Assembly (NCBI GenBank): GCA_948472605.1
Contig: CAOKUH010000091.1
Coordinates: 1 to 5,739 of the forward strand
Length of the DNA stretch: 5,739 nt
Direction: 5' to 3'
DNA from: an uncultured Mycoplasmatota bacterium
GTDB lineage: Bacteria > Bacillota_I > Bacilli_A > RF39 > UBA660
Shown here: positions 1 to 5,603 of the stretch, piece after piece
How the letters are laid out: each line of letters opens with the position of its first letter
Numbering within the stretch: position 1 is the first letter of the stretch
Position numbers and translations under genes: made by a program
The notes under the pieces: generated by a model
The model's input: only the letters and a program-made list of their open reading frames with translations
What the model was told of the DNA's origin: nothing
Database searches by the model: none

Positions 1-1
1 A

Positions 2-460
2 AAAAAGAATAGAATAGGAGCTTTAATGGTTATTGAAAGAGATATTTCTTTACAAGAATATATTGATCCAGCAACTAAAATATATGCAGATGTTTCAAGT
101 GAACTATTATCTAATCTATTTTTTCCTAATTCACCACTTCATGATGGTGGTGTAATTATTCAAGGGAATCGTATTACTTGTGCTGGTAGTATATTTAAGA
201 CAAGTATGGATCCTAATGTTAATAAAAAACTTGGTACTAGACATAGAGCTGCTTTAGGAATAGCAGAAGAAAGTGATGCTTTAGCATTAGTAGTATCTGA
301 AGAAACAGGAAAAATAAGTATTGCTTATGATGGAGATTTAAATTATAACTTGACCTTAGATGAATTTCGTTTGCGTTTAATAGAAGAATTAAAGCCAAAA
401 GCTGAGGTTTTCTATGAAGCGGATATTGATAAAGAAAATGAAGGTGAAGATGATGAATAA
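2..460 (+). CDS. cdaA: Diadenylate cyclase CdaA (DAC domain), C-terminal part, 5' truncated by window edge
   Basis: Makes cyclic di-AMP from two ATP at the inner face of the membrane. The reading frame is open from base 2 and reads KKNRIGALMVIERD; GALxxIER is the usual opening of the CdaA catalytic domain, so the ATG at 26 is internal and not the start. The N-terminal transmembrane helices lie outside the window. Visible DAC signatures are SSELL and PNSPLHDGG (catalytic Asp at 143-145), GTRHRAALG (the ATP-binding RHR at 239-247) and the VSEETGKIS strand. The usual DGA is DGG here. The protein ends in an acidic tail (DKENEGEDDE). The stop overlaps the cdaR start by 8 nt, so the two are translationally coupled in one operon, as is usual in Bacillota. 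The family assignment is very secure; activity is inferred from the intact Asp and RHR. Confidence 0.95.
   Translation, partial: KKNRIGALMVIERDISLQEYIDPATKIYADVSSELLSNLFFPNSPLHDGGVIIQGNRITCAGSIFKTSMDPNVNKKLGTRHRAALGIAEESDALALVVSEETGKISIAYDGDLNYNLTLDEFRLRLIEELKPKAEVFYEADIDKENEGEDDE
442..447 (+). promoter_or_regulatory. Ribosome binding site that decides the cdaR start
   Basis: AGGTGA matches the anti-Shine-Dalgarno complement (part of GGAGGTGAT). It lies inside the end of cdaA, 5 nt before the ATG at 453 and only 2 nt before the adjacent ATG at 450. This favours 453 and argues against the upstream in-frame ATG at 414. Confidence 0.7.
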
Positions 461-1859
461 AAGAATAGACAAAAAGAAGAAAAAGAAAAATATTTTTGTT
501 TCTTTATTAATTGGTATTTATAACCAAATTGATAAAATATTAATTACACCAATAAGTAGAATAATTTTTAAAATAACAGGAAGATTAAGAAATAATTCAA
601 ATAAAATTGAGAAAATTTTAAATAGGCCTCATATTTTACTATATTTATCTTTAGTATTTGCAATTCTTATGTTTTTCTTAATTGATAGAGAAGTAATAAA
701 TTTAGTGCAAAACGAAGCAGAAGTTATTGCCAATCAACCAGTTAAAGTTTTATATAATGAAGAGGCTTATGTAGTTGAAGGATTAGTAGATAGTGTTGAT
801 GTAATTTTGACGGGTAATAAAAGTGCTATATATTTAGAAAAACAACTAGGAAATCATGAAGTTGTTTTAGATTTAACAGATTATAAGCCAAGTAATACTT
901 CTTATCGTGTTAAATTAACTTATAATCAAACTGTAGAATCTATAAAATACAAAATTGATCCGACATATTTGACAGTAACAATAAAAAATAAAGTAAGTAA
1001 ATTGTTTTCAATTTCATCAGAACTATTAAATGAAAGCAAATTAAATGAAAAATTAAGTGTTGAAAGTGTTGAATTATCTAAAAGTGAAGTTGTAGTTAAA
1101 GGTTCAGAAGATGCTTTAAATAAAATAGCTACTGTAAAAGCTTTAGTTGATTTAAGTAATCCAGATTATTCTAATGCAGGAACTTATGAAACAGATAACA
1201 TTCCTATTGTTGCATATGATGAAAAAGGTAATATGCTAACAAATGTTGAAATTGTGCCATCAACTATTTCTGCAACAGTAACTTTGGATACTTATAAAGC
1301 AACTGTTCCTATTAAAGTGTTGACTACAGGGACATTAGTTACAGGTAAAGCTATATCAACAGTAAATATAAATGGTAATGCAACTTACACAGTGGATATT
1401 TATGGAGAAAAAAGTGTTATTGATAACATTACTAGTGTTCCAGTAACAATAGATATAGATGCTCTTGGAAATAGTGGTTCTAAAACTTATAATGTTACTT
1501 TAACAAAACCAAATGGGGTAAGATATATAAGTGAATCAAGCGCAAAAATAAATATTAGTTTTGATGATGAGAAACAAAAAACTATTGATATTCCAGCTTC
1601 ATTAGTAACAGCTAAAAATTTAGATAATAATTTATCTCCAAATTTCCCTGCTGATTTTAGTATAATTTCTATTCAAGTAAAAGGTGTTGAATCGGTAATT
1701 AATACTATTACAGAAGAAAATATTTCAGCTTATGTTGATTTATCTGGATATACAACTGGTGATTATGAAGTAGATTTAAAAATAGAAAGTGATGATCCTA
1801 GAGTAACATATGTTGTAAGTAATAAAGTAAAACTTACAATTGTACAAAAAAATAACTGA
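453..1859 (+). CDS. cdaR: CdaA regulatory protein CdaR, membrane-anchored with four YbbR repeats
   Basis: Regulator that binds and modulates CdaA; in Bacillus and Listeria, CdaR (YbbR) sits in the membrane with its repeats outside. From ATG 453 the protein is 468 aa. Residues 1-59 are Lys/Arg-rich (run of six Lys near residue 7) with an amphipathic stretch containing IDKILITPISRIIFKI. One transmembrane helix follows at about 60-77 (HILLYLSLVFAILMFFLI). The rest is beta-rich, with four YbbR-type repeats at roughly 96-177, 178-278, 279-370 and 371-465. They show the recurrent pattern of a VxVxG strand, a 'V.vDLS' strand and a closing 'vt.ti' strand. Length and repeat number fit the family, but the cytosolic N-terminus is longer than the short leader I recall for B. 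subtilis CdaR. It overlaps cdaA by 8 nt, and its TGA stop lies within a terminator stem. glmM does not follow. Confidence 0.93.
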   Translation: MNKRIDKKKKKKNIFVSLLIGIYNQIDKILITPISRIIFKITGRLRNNSNKIEKILNRPHILLYLSLVFAILMFFLIDREVINLVQNEAEVIANQPVKVLYNEEAYVVEGLVDSVDVILTGNKSAIYLEKQLGNHEVVLDLTDYKPSNTSYRVKLTYNQTVESIKYKIDPTYLTVTIKNKVSKLFSISSELLNESKLNEKLSVESVELSKSEVVVKGSEDALNKIATVKALVDLSNPDYSNAGTYETDNIPIVAYDEKGNMLTNVEIVPSTISATVTLDTYKATVPIKVLTTGTLVTGKAISTVNINGNATYTVDIYGEKSVIDNITSVPVTIDIDALGNSGSKTYNVTLTKPNGVRYISESSAKINISFDDEKQKTIDIPASLVTAKNLDNNLSPNFPADFSIISIQVKGVESVINTITEENISAYVDLSGYTTGDYEVDLKIESDDPRVTYVVSNKVKLTIVQKNN

Positions 1860-1881
1860 GTTTGAACTCGGTTATTTTTTA
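1846..1881. terminator. Bidirectional intrinsic terminator between cdaR and the DUF378 gene
   Basis: The left arm AATAACTGAGTT (1851-1862) pairs with AACTCGGTTATT (1865-1876) over 12 positions with one T-G wobble. An A-run (1846-1852) precedes it and a T-run (1875-1880) follows, so it works as a rho-independent terminator on both strands. The stop codon of cdaR (1857-1859) is inside the stem and the stop of the convergent gene (1879-1881) is at its edge. One hairpin therefore serves both genes in a 19-nt gap. Confidence 0.88.
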
Positions 1882-2085
1882 TTCTGGATCATGGTTAATA
1901 TGGTTAAATAATAAGCCAATATTAATTAAACCACATATTCCAACCAAACTATATACGATTCTAGTAATTACACTATTTTCTTGAAACAATGCTGAAACTA
2001 GGTTAAAGTCAAAAAAGCCGATTAATCCCCAGTTTATTGCTCCAATAATAGTAAATACTAAACATACTTTTTGGATGCTTTCCAT
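1879..2085 (-). CDS. DUF378 family small membrane protein
   Basis: A 68-aa protein with two transmembrane helices (about residues 6-25 and 40-60) and the family signature GAINWGLIGFFDFNLVSALF, followed by RIVYSLVGICGL. This is the standard DUF378 (YuzA-like) layout: a helix, the NWGL.G.F.F.LV motif, a short loop, then a second helix. The biochemical role of the family is unknown. The ATG at 2085 was chosen because AGGTGA lies 8 nt upstream (2094-2099) and because the family starts just before the first helix. The in-frame ATG at 2130 has no ribosome site and would add 15 residues not expected for the family. It is convergent with cdaR, shares its terminator and is divergent from the lipoprotein gene, so it is a single-gene unit. 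Confidence 0.88.
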   Translation of the reverse strand: MESIQKVCLVFTIIGAINWGLIGFFDFNLVSALFQENSVITRIVYSLVGICGLINIGLLFNHINHDPE

Positions 2086-2189
2086 TTTATCACTCACCTT
2101 TATTTTTAATATGACCATTTTTTCAAACATTATTCATGAATATTTTAATTTAATAAAAATATATTTAAATAGAAAAGGAAAGTGGTTAA
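2086..2189. promoter_or_regulatory. Divergent intergenic region with presumed promoters for two genes
   Basis: Separates the minus-strand DUF378 gene from the plus-strand lipoprotein gene, so both promoters should lie here. For the lipoprotein, TATATT at 2160-2165 is a plausible -10 (5 of 6), but no good -35 stands 16-18 nt upstream. On the minus strand there is a TTGAAA, but no convincing -10 at the right distance. A perfect 12-bp palindrome, TATTCATGAATA (2131-2142), sits in the middle. The placement is certain; the individual sites are weak guesses in very AT-rich DNA. Confidence 0.4.
2094..2099 (-). promoter_or_regulatory. Ribosome binding site that decides the DUF378 gene start
   Basis: On the minus strand the sequence reads AAGGTGAGTGATAAA directly before the ATG at 2085. 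AGGTGA is 8 nt from the start codon. It selects the shorter start over the ATG at 2130. Confidence 0.7.
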
Positions 2190-3266
2190 GTGAAAAAAAT
2201 AGGTATATTAACATTATTACTCTTATTTTTAACATGTGGATGTGGTAGTGTAGATGTAACAAAAGTAATGGGAGATTTTGAAGAAAAAGTAAATAAATCA
2301 AAATCATATGTGTTAAATGGTTCTATGGAAATAATTAACAATGATGATACATTTGTTTATTCAGTTGAAGCCTCATTCTTAAAAGATGAGTATTATAAAG
2401 TTCGTTTAGTAAATCAAACAAATAATCATGAACAAATAATACTTAAAAATACAGAAGGTGTTTATGTAGTAACTCCAAGCTTAAATAAGTCTTTTAAATT
2501 TCAAAGTGAATGGCCAAGTAATTCAAGTCAATCTTATCTTTTAAATCCTTTACTAAATGATATTAAAAAAGATGCTAATACGACATTAGAAGAAACAGAT
2601 GATGCATATATTCTAAAAGCTAGTGTCAATTATCCTAATAATAATGAATTAGCATATGAACGTATTTATTTTGATAAAGATATGAATCTAGAACGTATTG
2701 AAGTATGTAATAGTGATGATGTAGTAAAAATTAAAGTAACAGTAAAATCATTAGATTTAAAAGCAGGATTAGATAGTGATGACTTTGTACTTGGAGATTT
2801 AATAAGTAGTGATTGCTGTAGTACTAATACATGTGATGATAATAATAAATGTGAAACTAAAAATGATACAAGTGATAAAAGTGATAAACCAGATAAGAAA
2901 ACAGGAAGTATTGAAGATATAATATATCCATTATATATTCCTAGTGAAACATATTTAACTAGTAAAGAAGTATTAGATACTGATACAGGAGATAGAGTAA
3001 TTCTTACATATAGTGGTAATAAAAACTTTGTATTAGTAGAAGAGGTAGCATCTGTAAGTAGTGAATTTGAAATAATTCCTGTTTATGGAGATCCACTATT
3101 ACTAAATGATTCTATTGCGGCTTTACAAGCTAATTCAATCTACTGGACTAGTAACAATATGGAATACTACTTAACTGGAAATGATTTATCTGAAGATGAG
3201 TTACTTTCCATAGCAACATCCCTTACTAACGCTGATATAATTACAAGTAAACAAGTTGAGAAATAG
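2190..3266 (+). CDS. YdcC/GerS-type lipoprotein: LolA-like domain plus DUF4367-like C-terminus
   Basis: A 358-aa surface lipoprotein, GTG start, with AAAGGA 10 nt upstream. The signal peptide (MKKIGILTLLLLFLTCGCGS) has two possible lipidated cysteines, C16 and C18; C18 is favoured because Gly precedes it. Residues about 21-204 resemble the LolA-like fold of Bacillus YdcC and C. difficile GerS. Landmarks are the YYKVRLVNQTNNHEQIILKN strands, then GVYVVTPSLNKSFKFQSEWP, then YLLNPLLNDI. A Cys-rich patch follows (C209, C210, C215, C221), then a charged linker with SDK, SDK, PDK. Residues 241-358 look like DUF4367: a beta-rich segment, YWTSNNMEYYLTG, then a closing helix starting LSEDELLSIA. In known relatives these proteins act outside the membrane, in sporulation or germination, but the molecular role is unclear. 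It appears to be a single-gene unit with its own terminator. Family confidence is good; function in this organism is inferred. Confidence 0.8.
   Translation: MKKIGILTLLLLFLTCGCGSVDVTKVMGDFEEKVNKSKSYVLNGSMEIINNDDTFVYSVEASFLKDEYYKVRLVNQTNNHEQIILKNTEGVYVVTPSLNKSFKFQSEWPSNSSQSYLLNPLLNDIKKDANTTLEETDDAYILKASVNYPNNNELAYERIYFDKDMNLERIEVCNSDDVVKIKVTVKSLDLKAGLDSDDFVLGDLISSDCCSTNTCDDNNKCETKNDTSDKSDKPDKKTGSIEDIIYPLYIPSETYLTSKEVLDTDTGDRVILTYSGNKNFVLVEEVASVSSEFEIIPVYGDPLLLNDSIAALQANSIYWTSNNMEYYLTGNDLSEDELLSIATSLTNADIITSKQVEK
2871..2897 (+). repeat. Three 9-bp in-frame repeats encoding an SDK-SDK-PDK linker
   Basis: AGTGATAAA occurs twice in direct tandem (2871-2879 and 2880-2888), followed by the diverged copy CCAGATAAG (2889-2897). 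The repeats are in frame and encode Ser-Asp-Lys twice and Pro-Asp-Lys once, residues 228-236 of the lipoprotein. They form part of the flexible linker between its two domains. Confidence 0.75.
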
Positions 3267-3286
3267 TTAAATCTATTTCTTTTTTT
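3259..3286 (+). terminator. Intrinsic terminator of the lipoprotein gene
   Basis: AGAAATAG (3259-3266) pairs fully with CTATTTCT (3273-3280) around a 6-nt loop, and a run of seven T follows (3280-3286). The TAG stop of the lipoprotein gene forms the end of the left arm. The stem is AT-rich but perfect, and the U-run is strong. Confidence 0.8.
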
Positions 3287-3299
3287 ATTCTAAAAATAG

Positions 3300-3328
3300 T
3301 TGCCTTTTTAATACTTCTTTGCTAATAT
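3300..3328 (+). promoter_or_regulatory. Candidate sigma-A type promoter for the 3353-5603 gene pair
   Basis: TTGCCT (3300-3305) and TAATAT (3323-3328) are separated by 17 nt. Each matches 4 of 6 consensus positions. The site lies between the preceding terminator and the next gene, where a promoter is needed. An alternative -10, TATAAG at 3328-3333, lacks a good -35. Confidence 0.4.
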
Positions 3329-3352
3329 ATAAGTGTTTTAGGGCGATGTATA

Positions 3353-4330
3353 ATGAAAATATTAAATAAGTTAAAAAATAAACATTATCAAATAAAATGT
3401 CATAAACGATACAAAAAATTTAGAAAATGTAGTATACCTTATCCATTTTATGACCAAAAACGTAATACTTTTGAATGGGTTAATTACGGAAAAAAAGATT
3501 ATGATATTGATGAAAGTCTATTTTTTGCTTTGAGTAGAAAAGCAAATACTGGTTTAGTCTATCACTATCAAGCTAATATTTTTTGTCGAAATAAAAAGAA
3601 TGAAAAACCTAATTATCGAATTAAAGTAAGTCATTGTCATAGTTTTGATGAGGTAGTAAGATATTTGTATATGCATCCAGATACTTTTGTAATTCCTAAA
3701 GAATACTTAAGTGAGTATAGTACTCAAGAGTTAATAAATTTAAAACGTATTCAAAATTATTTGCATATAATAGGATTAAGAGATGAGAAAAGAAGTAAAG
3801 AACTTAGTGAAGTTTCTAGTACTTTAGATGATTTATATAATAAAGATAAGAAAACATTACGAGATGTTTTTAAAATATATAAATATAATGTTTTAGAAAA
3901 AAAACTTATAAAAAATGAAAAACTTTCAAGGTATGAAAATAAAAAAGCAATAGAATATAAAAATTATCGTACTATGTTTGAAGATAATGAAGAAATTGTT
4001 AAAGAAATTTTAAAAGAAGAAAGAGATTATCGTATTTTTAGGAGATATTCACGAGTTGGTGAAAGATATTTTTTAATAGATAAAAATGATAATTATCGAG
4101 CTATTTTAGAATTTATTGAAGAGGATAAAATAAAATTTAGAGATTTAACAGAAGATATGGTAAAATATAGAACTAATGGTTTTAAAAGTTTTATTGAATA
4201 TAAAAATGATTTATATAATAAGTTTTTAGAAGATAGTAAATGGTATAATGAAAGTTTTAACGAAAATTCTAACATAATTTATGCTAAATTTAAATTAATT
4301 GAAATTATTGAAAATAATCGTACTAAGTAA
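3353..4330 (+). CDS. Uncharacterised charged cytosolic protein with ASCH-like C-terminal domain
   Basis: A 325-aa protein I do not recognise as a whole. It has no signal peptide or membrane helix, so it is probably cytosolic. It is very rich in Lys, Arg, Glu, Asp, Tyr and Asn. The N-terminal region (about 1-140) is Tyr/Cys/His-containing, including KVSHCHSFDEVVRYLYMHPD. A charged helical middle follows (about 141-225). From about 222 the order is VGERYFLIDKNDNYRAILEF, then KFRDLTEDMV, then NGFKSFIEYKNDLYNKF, and finally IIYAKFKLIEI. This follows the ASCH pattern (PUA superfamily): 'a value-D-x-x-G-like turn, strand, F.dvTeed, G..s...w...h..fF, closing F.vie strand'. ASCH proteins are linked to RNA or modified-nucleoside chemistry. 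AGGGCGAT, 5 nt before the ATG, is an imperfect ribosome site. The CotH gene follows 16 nt downstream, probably co-transcribed. The gene call is strong; the domain call is tentative. Confidence 0.75.
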   Translation: MKILNKLKNKHYQIKCHKRYKKFRKCSIPYPFYDQKRNTFEWVNYGKKDYDIDESLFFALSRKANTGLVYHYQANIFCRNKKNEKPNYRIKVSHCHSFDEVVRYLYMHPDTFVIPKEYLSEYSTQELINLKRIQNYLHIIGLRDEKRSKELSEVSSTLDDLYNKDKKTLRDVFKIYKYNVLEKKLIKNEKLSRYENKKAIEYKNYRTMFEDNEEIVKEILKEERDYRIFRRYSRVGERYFLIDKNDNYRAILEFIEEDKIKFRDLTEDMVKYRTNGFKSFIEYKNDLYNKFLEDSKWYNESFNENSNIIYAKFKLIEIIENNRTK

Positions 4331-4333
4331 AAT

Positions 4334-4342
4334 GGAGTTGAT
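4334..4342 (+). promoter_or_regulatory. Ribosome binding site that decides the CotH-family gene start
   Basis: GGAGTTGAT resembles the ideal GGAGGTGAT. The GGAG core ends 9 nt before the ATG at 4347, which therefore is the likely start. The in-frame ATG at 4332 overlaps this site, and an earlier possible start at 4299 lies inside the upstream gene. Confidence 0.7.
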
Positions 4343-4346
4343 AAGA

Positions 4347-5603
4347 ATGATTAATAAGCATATTAATCAAATTATAGCAATATTAGTTTTATTTTCTTGT
4401 TTTGCGATTTCTAATATGTTAATTGTTAAAGCTAGAAATGAATTAGATGTTATAAAAGAGAAAGAAGAGAAAATTAAAGAAATACCTAAGGTTTATTTTG
4501 AAGGTAATATAGATGATATGAATTTAAAGTCAGATGTTCGTAATATTAAATTAAAATATGAAACTACTGATTTTAATTTTGAAGCTTATACAACTATTAA
4601 AATTCAAGGTACATCTAGTCTTGCATACGAAAAAAAGAATTATACAATTAATCTTTATGAAGATGAAGAGTATAAAAATAAAATGAATGTAGATCTTGGT
4701 TTTGGTAGTGAAAGTAAATATTGTTTGAAAGCAAATTGGATAGATAAAACGCATGCTAGAAACATTGTGACAGCTAGAATTGTTAGTGATATTCAAGACA
4801 GATATGGAGTTTTAAGTGATACTCCTAATAATGGTTTAGTTGATGGCTTTCCAATAGAGGTATATATAAATGGCGAATTTTTAGGTTTATATACTTGGAA
4901 TATTCCTAAAAGTGATTGGATGTTTAATATGGATGAAGGTAATCCTAACCACATTGTTTTTGCTGGAGAAAATTGGCAGCCTACAGTTTTATTTGAAGAT
5001 TATGCTAACTTTGCTGATTGGGAAATACAAGTTGGAGAAGAAAGTGAAGAAACTTTAGCTAAATTTAATCGTTTAATTGATTTTGTTATAAATAGTAGTG
5101 ATGAAATATTTAAAAATGAGTTTGAAAATTATTTAGATTTAGATGCTTCAATTAATTATTTTATAATGTTAGAATTTGCTGAATTATTTGATAATACTGG
5201 AAAAAATATGTTAATGGCTACTTATGATGGAGAAATTTGGTTCCCTTCATTATATGATTTAGATAGCTCTTGGGGAACACATTATGATGGGTTATCAACA
5301 ATCGAGTATGATAGTTTATATGATGCTTTTGGAAGTAATCTTTGGAGTCGTTTTGCTACTATTTTTGCTTCTGAAATAAAGGAACGTTATTTTGAATTAA
5401 GAAAAGATATATTAACTAAAGAAAACGTTTTAAAAGAATTTAATGATTTTGCTAATATAATTACTGAGGAGTTATGGGAAAAAGAAAGAATTCGTTGGGG
5501 AGAAGAAATACCAGGATATGATATTATTCAAATTAGTGAATTTTTAGATATAAGAATTCCTTTAGTTGATGTTTTTATGGAAAATTTAGGAACAGATAAA
5601 TAA
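4347..5603 (+). CDS. CotH-family atypical protein kinase, membrane-anchored
   Basis: From ATG 4347 the protein is 418 aa. Residues about 8-27 form one hydrophobic helix (uncleaved anchor or signal peptide), then a short charged stalk (about 30-47) leads to an outside-facing domain. CotH motifs appear in order: IKIQGTSSLAYEKKNYTINL (84-103, the RGNSS..KK.Y nucleotide-binding segment), LKANWIDKTHARN (127-139), PIEVYINGEFLGLYTW (169-184), and NYFIMLEFAELFDNTGKN with YDGEIWFPSLYDLDSSWGT (270-311, the C-lobe with the metal-binding Asp of DLD). The length is normal for the family and the domain looks complete. Bacillus CotH phosphorylates the spore-coat proteins CotB and CotG; many other members have unknown substrates. 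No coat gene is adjacent. It follows the ASCH-like gene by 16 nt, probably in one transcript. Family is very secure; kinase activity and target are inferred. Confidence 0.92.
   Translation: MINKHINQIIAILVLFSCFAISNMLIVKARNELDVIKEKEEKIKEIPKVYFEGNIDDMNLKSDVRNIKLKYETTDFNFEAYTTIKIQGTSSLAYEKKNYTINLYEDEEYKNKMNVDLGFGSESKYCLKANWIDKTHARNIVTARIVSDIQDRYGVLSDTPNNGLVDGFPIEVYINGEFLGLYTWNIPKSDWMFNMDEGNPNHIVFAGENWQPTVLFEDYANFADWEIQVGEESEETLAKFNRLIDFVINSSDEIFKNEFENYLDLDASINYFIMLEFAELFDNTGKNMLMATYDGEIWFPSLYDLDSSWGTHYDGLSTIEYDSLYDAFGSNLWSRFATIFASEIKERYFELRKDILTKENVLKEFNDFANIITEELWEKERIRWGEEIPGYDIIQISEFLDIRIPLVDVFMENLGTDK

Noticed and set aside
414..452. Earlier cdaR starts at ATG 414 or ATG 450
   Set aside because: The 414 start has no ribosome site and would overlap cdaA deeply. 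The 450 start is only 2 nt from AGGTGA. The ATG at 453 has better spacing.
1857..1859. TGA read as Trp (Mycoplasma code) because of the low GC content
   Set aside because: Trp is encoded by TGG in every gene, and this TGA lies inside a terminator stem just where the CdaR family ends.
2086..2130. 15-residue N-terminal extension of the DUF378 protein
   Set aside because: There is no ribosome site before ATG 2130, while AGGTGA sits 8 nt before ATG 2085, where the family normally begins.
4093..4275. 60-aa open frame on the minus strand
   Set aside because: It lies wholly inside the 325-aa gene on the opposite strand and is a low-complexity Leu/Ser-rich shadow of Lys/Glu codons with no family match.
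4551..4796. 81-aa open frame on the minus strand
   Set aside because: It lies wholly inside the CotH gene, whose motifs are conserved in the other frame. Its Ile/Phe-rich content is a composition shadow.
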